In this document: positions 20,623-27,391 of the stretch, piece by piece
Numbering within the stretch: position 1 is the first letter of the stretch
Layout of the letters: each line of letters opens with the position of its first letter
Origin: a virus
DNA: 27,391 nt
Virus record (IMG/VR): IMGVR_UViG_3300008448_000493
Span: 1 to 27,391 of that record
Direction: 5' to 3' (one strand)
Notes under the pieces: generated by a model
What the model was told of the DNA's origin: nothing
The model's database searches: none
Seen by the model: the letters and a program-made list of their open reading frames with translations, nothing else
Made by a program: the position numbers and the translations under genes

Positions 20623-22400
20623 GTAATTTTGTATTAGTTCAATTTGCAGAAGCAAAGCAGCCAGAATATATTGAGAAGAAAGGCGAAGGTTATATTCAGT
20701 ATGGTCATCGTAACGATTACCCTAACTATTTAGTAGAACTTTTCAATAAGTCTGCAAAGCATCAGTCTATTATTAAAAGTAAAGTTCATTACATTACAGG
20801 TAATGGGTGGAAAGGTTCGGAAGGATTCGTTAATAACCCCAATAGAAGCGAAAATTTAGACGATATTACCCGCAAGGTATCTTTAGACATAGAATTATTT
20901 GGAGGTGCTTATATTGAAGTTATATGGTCCACAATGGGAACTATAGCAGAGATATGGCATTGTGATTATACTAAGTTCAGAACTAATAAAGATAACACGC
21001 AGTTCTGGTACAAAAAGGATTGGAGAGATGCTAAGGAAAAATATGAGGTATATCCTGCATTTAATCCTAAAAATCCTGTAGGAAAACAGATACTCTATGT
21101 AAAGGAATACAGACCTAACATGGAAACCTACACTTTACCAGGTTATTTTGGTGCGTTAAATTATATTGAATCAGATATTGAGGTTTCTAAGCATATCTTG
21201 GGTAATGCTAAAACAGGATTCAGTGCAAGTAAACTTATTACCCTTCCTAATGGAGAACCAAGTCCAGATGAGCAAACTGTTATACATAAGAAGTTTAAAA
21301 ATACATATACAGGTGCAGATGGTATAAAGTATATGTTAGCTTTTGTTAATGATGCTTCAAGGAAACCTATAGTAGATGATCTTGGACAAAGTGATTTAAC
21401 TAAAGAAGATTTTAGTAATGTAGATACATTGATTCAGACTAACATTTTTAGTGGTCATCAGATTACTACACCTTCTATATTCGGTATTGCACAACCTGGA
21501 ACGCTTGGTAGTCGCAGTGAGATGCGTGATGGTTATGAGATTTTTAAGAACACTTATGTTAATTCAAAACAGATGTTCTTAGAATCAACATTTAATATGT
21601 TGGCAGGGTTTGCAGGATATGAGGAAGATTTAAAATTGATACCAACTGAACCAATAGGAATAGAGTTAAGTGAGGCGGTACTTTTACAAATAGCACCTAA
21701 AGAATGGCTACTTGAGAAGGCAGGTATAGATATTACTAAATATGTACAGAATCCTGTACAACCAGAATTAAATCCTGTTCAACTTTCAGAGCAGTTTAAC
21801 TTTAATGAGTTAGATGGTTTTGGAGATACTAAAGAAAATTATAATATCTGGAAGCAGAAAGAACACTTTGGAGATGTTGAGTTATTCGCTGATGTAACAC
21901 AATTGCAGTCTAATGTTTTGGATTTAATTAGCAAACAAAAGTTAATTACTCCAGAAACGATTTCCGATGTAACTAAAGAAGATGTAGGTGTTATCAAAAG
22001 AATAATAACAGACCTTGAGAAAAAAGGTTTTATTAAATCGGTTGAAAAGTCTATAGGCGAAGGTTACGATGAAAGTGTACTTGTAGAAAGAACACTAACA
22101 GAGCCTTTAAAAGATATTATAGAAAAAGTTAAACCTACTACACAGGAGTTTTTAATTCGTTACTCTTATGAATGGAGGCAAGGGTTTAATGATTCTGATT
22201 TAAAAACTTCAAGAGATTTCTGTAAATACTTTGTAACAACTGATAAACTTTATAGTAGATCAGAGATTGAGGCTATGAGTGCAAGGCTTGGGTATGATGT
22301 GTTTAGTAGAGGTGGCGGTTGGTACACATTACCAGATACCAATACTCATAGAAACTTTTGTAGACACCAATGGAAAGCAAATGTTGTAACACGCAAATAA
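20619..22400 (+). CDS. portal protein with C-terminal extension, 593 aa
   Basis: Residues 1-340 are portal-like: GYIQYGHRNDYPNYLVELFN near the N terminus, SKVHYITGNGWKG, the clip/stem region (ELFGGAYIEVIW, YILFV-like strands) and FSGHQITTPSIFGI with MRDGYEIFKNTY. A second section (about 400-500) has a winged-helix-like segment (ITDLEKKGFIKSVEKS). The end (EFLIRYSYEWRQGFNDSDLK, TSRDFCKYFVTTDKLYSRSEI, and TNTHRNFCRHQWKANVV) resembles the Cys/His-containing terminal domain of MuF-like head proteins. So portal and a head-morphogenesis domain seem joined in one chain. The portal forms the dodecameric vertex for packaging and joining. Confidence 0.75.
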   Translation: MSNFVLVQFAEAKQPEYIEKKGEGYIQYGHRNDYPNYLVELFNKSAKHQSIIKSKVHYITGNGWKGSEGFVNNPNRSENLDDITRKVSLDIELFGGAYIEVIWSTMGTIAEIWHCDYTKFRTNKDNTQFWYKKDWRDAKEKYEVYPAFNPKNPVGKQILYVKEYRPNMETYTLPGYFGALNYIESDIEVSKHILGNAKTGFSASKLITLPNGEPSPDEQTVIHKKFKNTYTGADGIKYMLAFVNDASRKPIVDDLGQSDLTKEDFSNVDTLIQTNIFSGHQITTPSIFGIAQPGTLGSRSEMRDGYEIFKNTYVNSKQMFLESTFNMLAGFAGYEEDLKLIPTEPIGIELSEAVLLQIAPKEWLLEKAGIDITKYVQNPVQPELNPVQLSEQFNFNELDGFGDTKENYNIWKQKEHFGDVELFADVTQLQSNVLDLISKQKLITPETISDVTKEDVGVIKRIITDLEKKGFIKSVEKSIGEGYDESVLVERTLTEPLKDIIEKVKPTTQEFLIRYSYEWRQGFNDSDLKTSRDFCKYFVTTDKLYSRSEIEAMSARLGYDVFSRGGGWYTLPDTNTHRNFCRHQWKANVVTRK

Positions 22401-22401
22401 T

Positions 22402-22998
22402 ATGAGTGCAAATATTTTATTTATATCAGTAGATTCAATAAAGGAATTAAGCGGTCTGCATAATAATGTAGATGAGAAACTGATCAAGCCAGAGATTAAG
22501 ACGGCTCAAGACATGTATATCCACCCTGCGTTAGGCTCTGCTCTTTATTTGAGATTGCAAGACGGAATAGAGTGTAACAATTTAAACTGTGACGAATTGT
22601 CACTACTTGACGATTACATTACAGATACATTAGTAAACTTTGTATTATCTGAATTGCCACAAGGTTTAAGTTATCAGTTCTATAATAAAGGCTTGGTGCG
22701 TAAGAGTTCTGATAATACAGAGTTGCCTTCAATGCAGGATTTGATAGACATAGCCAATAGATACAGGGCAAGAGCAGAGTTTTACAAGCAAAGATTAATA
22801 AAGTATCTAAAAGAGAATCAGAACCTTTACCCACAATACCTGAACTTTGGTAGTGGAATAGATGCTATAAAGCCTGATAACGATGCTTATAGGGCAAGTA
22901 TATGGCTTGGAGATGATGGGTGTTGCGGACCATTTGACAAAAAACCATTGTATAAAGATATTTATCAAGGTAATAATCCACCATGTTGTTTAGATTAA
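22402..22998 (+). CDS. head-tail connector-like protein, 198 aa
   Basis: The helical protein follows the portal by one base. Its pattern (VDEKLIKPEIKTAQDMYIHP, LGSALYLRLQDGIE, LLDDYITDTLVNFVLSELP, then IANRYRARAEFYKQRLIKYL) corresponds to gp6-type or similar adaptor proteins found after portal genes in Bacteroidota phages. A Cys-rich tail (GDDGCCGPF ... PPCCLD) is unusual and could form disulphides or bind metal. The connector role is inferred from position and helical content. Confidence 0.65.
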   Translation: MSANILFISVDSIKELSGLHNNVDEKLIKPEIKTAQDMYIHPALGSALYLRLQDGIECNNLNCDELSLLDDYITDTLVNFVLSELPQGLSYQFYNKGLVRKSSDNTELPSMQDLIDIANRYRARAEFYKQRLIKYLKENQNLYPQYLNFGSGIDAIKPDNDAYRASIWLGDDGCCGPFDKKPLYKDIYQGNNPPCCLD

Positions 22999-22999
22999 T

Positions 23000-23149
23000 A
23001 TGAGTAAACAAGCGAACCTAAAGAATCAAGAGAAGTTAAAAGCATATTTAAAGAAACATGACACTGAACCAAATAGTAAAGCAGATAAAAAACTACGGAG
23101 AAACACATCCACAAATAAAGACGGTGTACTTCGGGGAGTTCAGCGATAA
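23000..23149 (+). CDS. small basic hypothetical protein, 49 aa (tentative)
   Basis: ATG 23000 lies 1 base after the connector stop and opens a 49-residue, Lys/Arg-rich frame starting MSKQANLKNQEKLKAYLKKH. Only its first 19 or so codons lie outside the next gene, and it overlaps that gene by 92 bases in another frame. The tight start spacing favours a real ORF and the long overlap argues against. No family recognised. Confidence 0.35.
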   Translation: MSKQANLKNQEKLKAYLKKHDTEPNSKADKKLRRNTSTNKDGVLRGVQR

Positions 23150-23480
23150 GTTAGATGACAATGATGTTGTCTATCCTGCCATGTTTTTTGACATGACAGA
23201 TGCTGCTATTTCTGCAAAGTTAATAACCTATAATTTTGTCATTTATTTATTAGATAGGCATTTAGTAGAAACGGATGCTTTAGAAGTTTTATCTGATATG
23301 AATTTAGTAGCACAGGATATTGTGGCAGAGTTCAGAGATCCTTCTAACGAGTGGGTAACGGGAGATACAATAGCAGTTAATTATTTTAGAGAAGATAGTC
23401 CTGATTATTTAGCAGGAGCAAGTATAAATTTAAGTGTAACATTACCTTCATTAAATAACAGATGCCAAATACCTACATAA
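23058..23480 (+). CDS. probable tail terminator/completion protein, 140 aa
   Basis: The protein begins MTLNQIVKQIKNYGETHPQI and continues VYFGEFSDKLDDNDVVYPAMF, FVIYLLDRHLVETDALEVLS and GASINLSVTLPSLNNRCQIPT. This alpha/beta layout with a strand pair ending in a RCQ(I/V)PT tail is familiar from Bacteroidota phages between portal and fibre genes, where a tail-terminator role fits. The ATG at 23058 has no good in-frame alternative. Followed after one base by the next ATG. Confidence 0.65.
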   Translation: MTLNQIVKQIKNYGETHPQIKTVYFGEFSDKLDDNDVVYPAMFFDMTDAAISAKLITYNFVIYLLDRHLVETDALEVLSDMNLVAQDIVAEFRDPSNEWVTGDTIAVNYFREDSPDYLAGASINLSVTLPSLNNRCQIPT

Positions 23481-23481
23481 T

Positions 23482-23829
23482 ATGAGTTCAGATTTCAGAC
23501 CAGGAAACTTTGATATACAGATAAAGAAAGGCGATACATGGCAAGAGGTTTTTGCCTTAACGCTTAACTCTGCACCTATCAATTTAACAGGATCAACAAT
23601 AACTATCACTATTAAAAATAATACTTGCGATAATAATACTGTTCTAACATTTAGTAATGGAAGCGGTATAACTATAGGCGGTGTTAGTAGCAATAATATT
23701 ATTATCAAAAAAGATATAACCCTTGATGCTAAAGATTATGTTTGGGAGTTAAAGATATTAGCTACAGACAATACAACAAGGACATACCTTTGGGGTAATT
23801 TTATAGTAGATGATAATTTTTCAGAATGA
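23482..23829 (+). CDS. BppU-like baseplate/fibre-anchor domain protein, 115 aa
   Basis: The single beta domain reads FDIQIKKGDTWQEVFAL then INLTGSTITITIKN, with the KGDTW and TGxxxxITIK strands typical of N-terminal domains of receptor-binding-protein adaptors (BppU_N-like) that link fibres to a baseplate. It directly precedes and overlaps (ATGA, 23826-23829) the large fibre gene, consistent with attaching it. Assigned by motif pattern. Confidence 0.65.
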   Translation: MSSDFRPGNFDIQIKKGDTWQEVFALTLNSAPINLTGSTITITIKNNTCDNNTVLTFSNGSGITIGGVSSNNIIIKKDITLDAKDYVWELKILATDNTTRTYLWGNFIVDDNFSE

Positions 23830-26800
23830 GTGTTGAAATAAATGTTACAGATCAGATTATTGAAGTTACACCGACAGATGCACAGATTGATGTTAATATA
23901 ACAGAAACACCTGTAGTAGTTGATGTAACCGATCAGATTATTGAGATTTCAGAAACAGGTTTGCAAGGTCCACAAGGTCCAGCAGGTCCAGGTGTTCCCA
24001 TAGGTGGTACAACGGGGCAGATACTTGCTAAAAATTCTGCTACCAATTATGATACTCTTTGGATTGATAATGCAGTAGGAACAGTTACTTCAGTAAATGC
24101 TTCTGGTGTTAGTGGAATAAGTGTCAGCGGTGGACCTGTTACATCTTCAGGAACTTTATTAATTACTAATACTGCACCTGACCAAATAGTTAGCTTAACA
24201 GGTACAGGTACAACATCAATAAGTGGAACTTACCCTTCATTCACAATTAATAGTGCTGACCAATACATAGGAACAGTTACAAGTATTGCAACAACAGCAC
24301 CAATAACAGGAGGAACAATAACTGCATCAGGTACTATTGGAATAACACAATCAGGGATTTCAACAGACGGCTATTTAAGTTCTACAGATTGGAATACTTT
24401 TAATAATAAGCAAGGTACAATAACTTTAACTACAACAGGTACAAGCGGTGCAGCTACATTAATAGGTAATACATTAAATATACCACAATATGAGGCAGAG
24501 GGCAACTATGTAACAACTGCTACAACATTAACAATAAATGGAACTACCTATGATTTATCAGCAAATAGGTCATGGAGTGTTGGTACAGTAACAAGTGTTA
24601 ATGCAAGTGCAGGAACAGGAATTTCTGTTAGTGGAGTGCCTATTACAGGTAGCGGAACAATTACTATTACTAACACAGCACCAGATCAGGTTGTAAGTTT
24701 AACAGGTACAGGAACAACGAGTGTTACAGGTACTTATCCAAATTTTACAATTAATAGTGCAGACCAATACACAGGAACAGTTACTTCAGTTGGACTATCA
24801 ATGCCTTCTGCTTTTACTGTTAGCAATAGTCCGATAACAGGTGCAGGTACTTTAACTGTAATAGGAGCAGGTACTGCTTCACAATACATTCGTGGAGATG
24901 GTCAGTTAGGAGATTTCCCAACAGTAGGCGGTGGTGGTGGCGCATCTGTTAGTTATTATTTAAATGGCTCTGTTAATCAAGGTACAATAGGTGGCAGCAC
25001 ATATTATGAAGTTAGCAGAACTCCAGTAATCGGTGTTGGTACTGATTTTTCAACATCAACAAATGGATTAATAGCGCAGTTTATTACAGATGCTAATGAC
25101 CCTAATAGATTATTAATTCCTGGTGGTAACTTTAATTTAGAGTTTTATTTTTCTGCATCTTCAGGTGGAGGTAATCCAGATTTTTATGTTGAGTTATATA
25201 AATATGACGGAACTAATTTTACATTAATTGCATCAAATAGTACAAGTCCAGAGTTAATTGCTTTTGGAACAACTATAAACCCATATTTTAGTTCATTAGC
25301 AGTACCTGAAACTATTATAGCTGCCACAGATAGACTTGCTTATAGAATATTTGTAAACACAAGTGGAAGAACTATTACCTTACATACAGAAAATAGTCAT
25401 TTATGTCAGATAATAACAACTTTTACAACAGGCTTATCTGCATTAAATGGACTAACTGCACAGGTTCAATATTTTTCTACAGGAACAAGCGGAACTGATT
25501 TTAACATATCAAGTGTTACAGATACACATACTTTTAATCTACCTACTGCTTCTGCTACAAATCGTGGTGCTTTAAGCACTGCTGATTGGGGTACATTCAA
25601 TAATAAAGAAAATGTTTTATCATTTACATCTCCTTTATCAAGAAGTATAAATACAATATCTATACCTGCGGCAACATCAAGCATCAATGGATATTTAACA
25701 TCATCAGATTGGACAACTTTTAATAATAAACAAAATGCAATAACACTAACCACAAGTGGTTCAAGTGGTGCATCTACTTTTATATCAAACACATTAAACA
25801 TACCTAATTACACATTAAGTGGATTAGGCGGTGTTCCAACAACAAGAACATTAACTATCAATGGAACATCTTACGATTTAAGTGCAGATAGGTCATGGAG
25901 TGTGGGAACGGTAACAAGTGTTGCTGCTTTAACAATAGGTACAACAGGAACAGATATTACTTCTACGGTTGCTAATGGAACTACAACGCCTGTAATAACA
26001 TTAAATATACCAACTGCATCAGCTACTAATCGTGGTGCTTTAAGTACTGCCGATTGGACAACTTTTAACGCAAAGGTGGGGGGTAGTGGAACAGAGAATT
26101 ACATTACCAAATGGAATAACGCAGGTGGTACAACTATTGGCAATAGTTTAATATTTGATAATGGAACAAGTATAGGTGTAAATACAACAACACCGCAGAA
26201 CTCTTTTGATATTATTAGGGGTACTGCAGGTACTATGCCACGTTCTAATTATGAATCAGCATCTTTTTCTTATAACGGCGATGCTAAACTTGGTGTTTAT
26301 TCTTCCGCAACAGATATAAGTAATAATGGGGCATCTGTAATATTTGGTAATTCGCAGACTACAGTTGGTTCGCTATATACAGGTGGAGAGGTTCAGTATC
26401 TCGGAAATACAACAATAGCAAATAGCAGTTTGAGATTTAGTTTTGTTGGCAGAAATTCAAGCGGTGTAGTTACATCTGCGGTTGAGAACGCTTTAAGGAT
26501 TTACCATGATGGTAGGATTGTAATGAGTCCAACCCTATCGGGTGCGTATGTAGGGGCATCTACACCGAGATTAATTATAGGTACAACTACAGATACAAGC
26601 GAAACCCTACAAATTACTGGTACTGCTAAAATCACAGGTAACTTAACAGTAGATACCAATACGTTGTTTGTTGATGCTACGAATAATAGGGTAGGTATAG
26701 GTACTGCAAGTCCTGCCACACCATTACACATAGAAGGTAATAGTACTGGTGGTGACGTACAGCTTAGAGTTAAGAACAATAATTTAGCAAACGGAAATAA

Positions 26801-27391
26801 ATATGTTTCACTATTTGTTGGTGGAACATCAACTGGTATTACAGAATGGAACAATAGTGGTGTATTAGAATCAGCAGCAGGTACAGGTTCAAATTTAGTA
26901 TTAAGTAATTATGAGGCTGGAAATATAATATTTCAGACTAATAACAGGTCTGAGAAAATGCGTATCACAAGTGGTGGGAATCTTGGTTTAGGAGTAAGTC
27001 CTTCTGCCTGGCGTTCTGCTATGAAAGCATTTCAGATAGATGAACGAGTTTCTTTATTTTCAGGTTCTACAAAAGAAACCATTTTAGGATATAATTATTA
27101 TCAAAATTCTTCATCTCAAAATATATATATTGCAAGCGCAGGTGCCAATGCATATATAATGGATGGTTCCCATAAATGGATAACCGCCCCATCAGGCACA
27201 GCAGGTGCAGCTATAACCTTCACCCAAGCAATGACACTTAATGCGAGTGGGAATCTTGGTTTAGGAGTAAGTCCTTCTGCGTGGAGTACATTTAAAGTAT
27301 TACAAGTAGGTTCTTTAAGTTCTTTATATTCATCTCCATCAACTTATTTAGGTCATAACATATATTATAATTCAGGCAACAAATATATTGC
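23826..27391 (+). CDS. tail fibre / receptor-binding protein (3' end beyond window)
   Basis: ATG 23826, in the ATGA overlap, opens a frame with no stop to base 27391 (at least 1188 codons). Residues 1-42 are a strand-rich anchor with a repeated VTDQIIE motif. Residues 45-56 are collagen-like (GLQGPQGPAGPG). The shaft has repeated Ser/Thr/Gly modules (TVTSVNAS, SLTGTGTTS, TFNNKQ, TINGTTYDLSANRSW, SATNRGALSTADW). Later come NRVGIGTASPATPLHIEG and GLGVSPSAW units that usually precede a C-terminal chaperone or receptor-binding domain, which is outside the window. It should recognise the host surface. Confidence 0.85.
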   Translation, partial: MSVEINVTDQIIEVTPTDAQIDVNITETPVVVDVTDQIIEISETGLQGPQGPAGPGVPIGGTTGQILAKNSATNYDTLWIDNAVGTVTSVNASGVSGISVSGGPVTSSGTLLITNTAPDQIVSLTGTGTTSISGTYPSFTINSADQYIGTVTSIATTAPITGGTITASGTIGITQSGISTDGYLSSTDWNTFNNKQGTITLTTTGTSGAATLIGNTLNIPQYEAEGNYVTTATTLTINGTTYDLSANRSWSVGTVTSVNASAGTGISVSGVPITGSGTITITNTAPDQVVSLTGTGTTSVTGTYPNFTINSADQYTGTVTSVGLSMPSAFTVSNSPITGAGTLTVIGAGTASQYIRGDGQLGDFPTVGGGGGASVSYYLNGSVNQGTIGGSTYYEVSRTPVIGVGTDFSTSTNGLIAQFITDANDPNRLLIPGGNFNLEFYFSASSGGGNPDFYVELYKYDGTNFTLIASNSTSPELIAFGTTINPYFSSLAVPETIIAATDRLAYRIFVNTSGRTITLHTENSHLCQIITTFTTGLSALNGLTAQVQYFSTGTSGTDFNISSVTDTHTFNLPTASATNRGALSTADWGTFNNKENVLSFTSPLSRSINTISIPAATSSINGYLTSSDWTTFNNKQNAITLTTSGSSGASTFISNTLNIPNYTLSGLGGVPTTRTLTINGTSYDLSADRSWSVGTVTSVAALTIGTTGTDITSTVANGTTTPVITLNIPTASATNRGALSTADWTTFNAKVGGSGTENYITKWNNAGGTTIGNSLIFDNGTSIGVNTTTPQNSFDIIRGTAGTMPRSNYESASFSYNGDAKLGVYSSATDISNNGASVIFGNSQTTVGSLYTGGEVQYLGNTTIANSSLRFSFVGRNSSGVVTSAVENALRIYHDGRIVMSPTLSGAYVGASTPRLIIGTTTDTSETLQITGTAKITGNLTVDTNTLFVDATNNRVGIGTASPATPLHIEGNSTGGDVQLRVKNNNLANGNKYVSLFVGGTSTGITEWNNSGVLESAAGTGSNLVLSNYEAGNIIFQTNNRSEKMRITSGGNLGLGVSPSAWRSAMKAFQIDERVSLFSGSTKETILGYNYYQNSSSQNIYIASAGANAYIMDGSHKWITAPSGTAGAAITFTQAMTLNASGNLGLGVSPSAWSTFKVLQVGSLSSLYSSPSTYLGHNIYYNSGNKYI
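24078..24280 (+). repeat. fibre shaft repeat module 1, copy 1
   Basis: This 203-base unit encodes GTVTSVNAS ... TNTAPDQIVSLTGTGTTS ... FTINSADQY and is repeated, diverged, at 24582-24784 with identical length. It represents an internal duplication in the fibre shaft. Confidence 0.75.
24369..24597 (+). repeat. fibre shaft repeat module 2, copy 1
   Basis: This unit encodes GYLSSTDWNTFNNKQ ... ITLTTTGTSGAATLIGNTLN ... TINGTTYDLSANRSWSVGTV. A near copy lies 1320 bases downstream. Confidence 0.7.
24582..24784 (+). repeat. fibre shaft repeat module 1, copy 2
   Basis: Second copy of the 203-base unit at 24078-24280, encoding GTVTSVNAS ... TNTAPDQVVSLTGTGTTS ... FTINSADQY with substitutions but no length change. 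Confidence 0.75.
25689..25920 (+). repeat. fibre shaft repeat module 2, copy 2
   Basis: Second copy, encoding GYLTSSDWTTFNNKQ ... ITLTTSGSSGASTFISNTLN ... TINGTSYDLSADRSWSVGTV. It is 3 bases longer than copy 1. Confidence 0.7.
26974..27007 (+). repeat. 34-base exact direct repeat, copy 1
   Basis: A 34-base stretch starting GTGGGAATCTTGG and ending TCCTTCTGC recurs exactly at 27247-27280. It encodes the GNLGLGVSPSA motif of the fibre. Confidence 0.88.
27247..27280 (+). repeat. 34-base exact direct repeat, copy 2
   Basis: Exact copy of 26974-27007, 273 bases downstream and in the same reading frame, so recombination between the two would delete 91 codons without a frameshift. Confidence 0.88.

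Noticed and set aside
24078-25920. Fibre repeats as a CRISPR array
   Set aside because: The repeats are long, diverged, in frame and protein-coding, without short uniform repeats or unique spacers.

Overview
The window is one strand-coherent stretch of a tailed-phage (or prophage) genome from a Bacteroidota-type host. Every supported gene is on the + strand and genes are packed with ATGA overlaps or a few bases between them. The host inference rests on three things. The one clear promoter (8878-8911) matches the Bacteroidota -33 TTTG / -7 TAnnTTTG pattern. Starts lack purine-rich Shine-Dalgarno sites and sit in A-rich leaders. Most structural proteins resemble families I know mainly from Flavobacterium-like siphophages. 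DNA is A+T rich. No integrase, replication or lysogeny module is visible. No gene-free stretch exceeds about 110 bases.

Layout. 1-2110: small unknown genes, a glycosyltransferase and a small virion-type domain protein. 2107-2934: lysis cassette (two small membrane proteins, then an M15 endolysin). 2924-5802: nucleic-acid and accessory enzymes (metallophosphoesterase, HExxH mini-protease, HNH nuclease, SAM methyltransferase, a 39-residue basic protein, ParB-like protein). 5802-7259: two tandem Mom-like (GNAT-type) DNA-modification genes, each ending inside a tRNA-like RNA. 7280-8828: small and large terminase. 8878-10714: a promoter and a block of small accessory genes with an XRE-type regulator, followed by a possible third structured RNA. 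10717-11438: tail-assembly chaperone with a canonical -1 frameshift site (T TTT TTA). 11435-17419: tail genes including a short tape measure, broken by a strong terminator at 11719-11747. 17450-19600: XkdF-like protease, acidic scaffold, major capsid protein. 19644-23829: probable tail tube, portal, connector and tail-completion proteins. 23826-end: long repetitive tail fibre, open at the window edge.

Most interesting element: 5802-7259. Each Mom-like gene overlaps the 5' end of a tRNA-like RNA by exactly 15 nt, and in both cases the stop codon lies at tRNA positions 13-15. The first RNA (6471-6520) is a 50-nt acceptor/T-arm minihelix with no anticodon arm. It has the alanine identity set G3:U70 and A73. 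The second (7187-7259) is a tRNA-Gly(TCC)-like RNA with U73, an 8-nt anticodon loop and a bulged T stem. Because Mu Mom installs a glycinamide-like group on adenine and the GNAT fold includes aminoacyl-tRNA-dependent transferases, I propose, as inference only, that these genes are DNA-modifying aminoacyl-tRNA transferases that each carry a dedicated donor tRNA.
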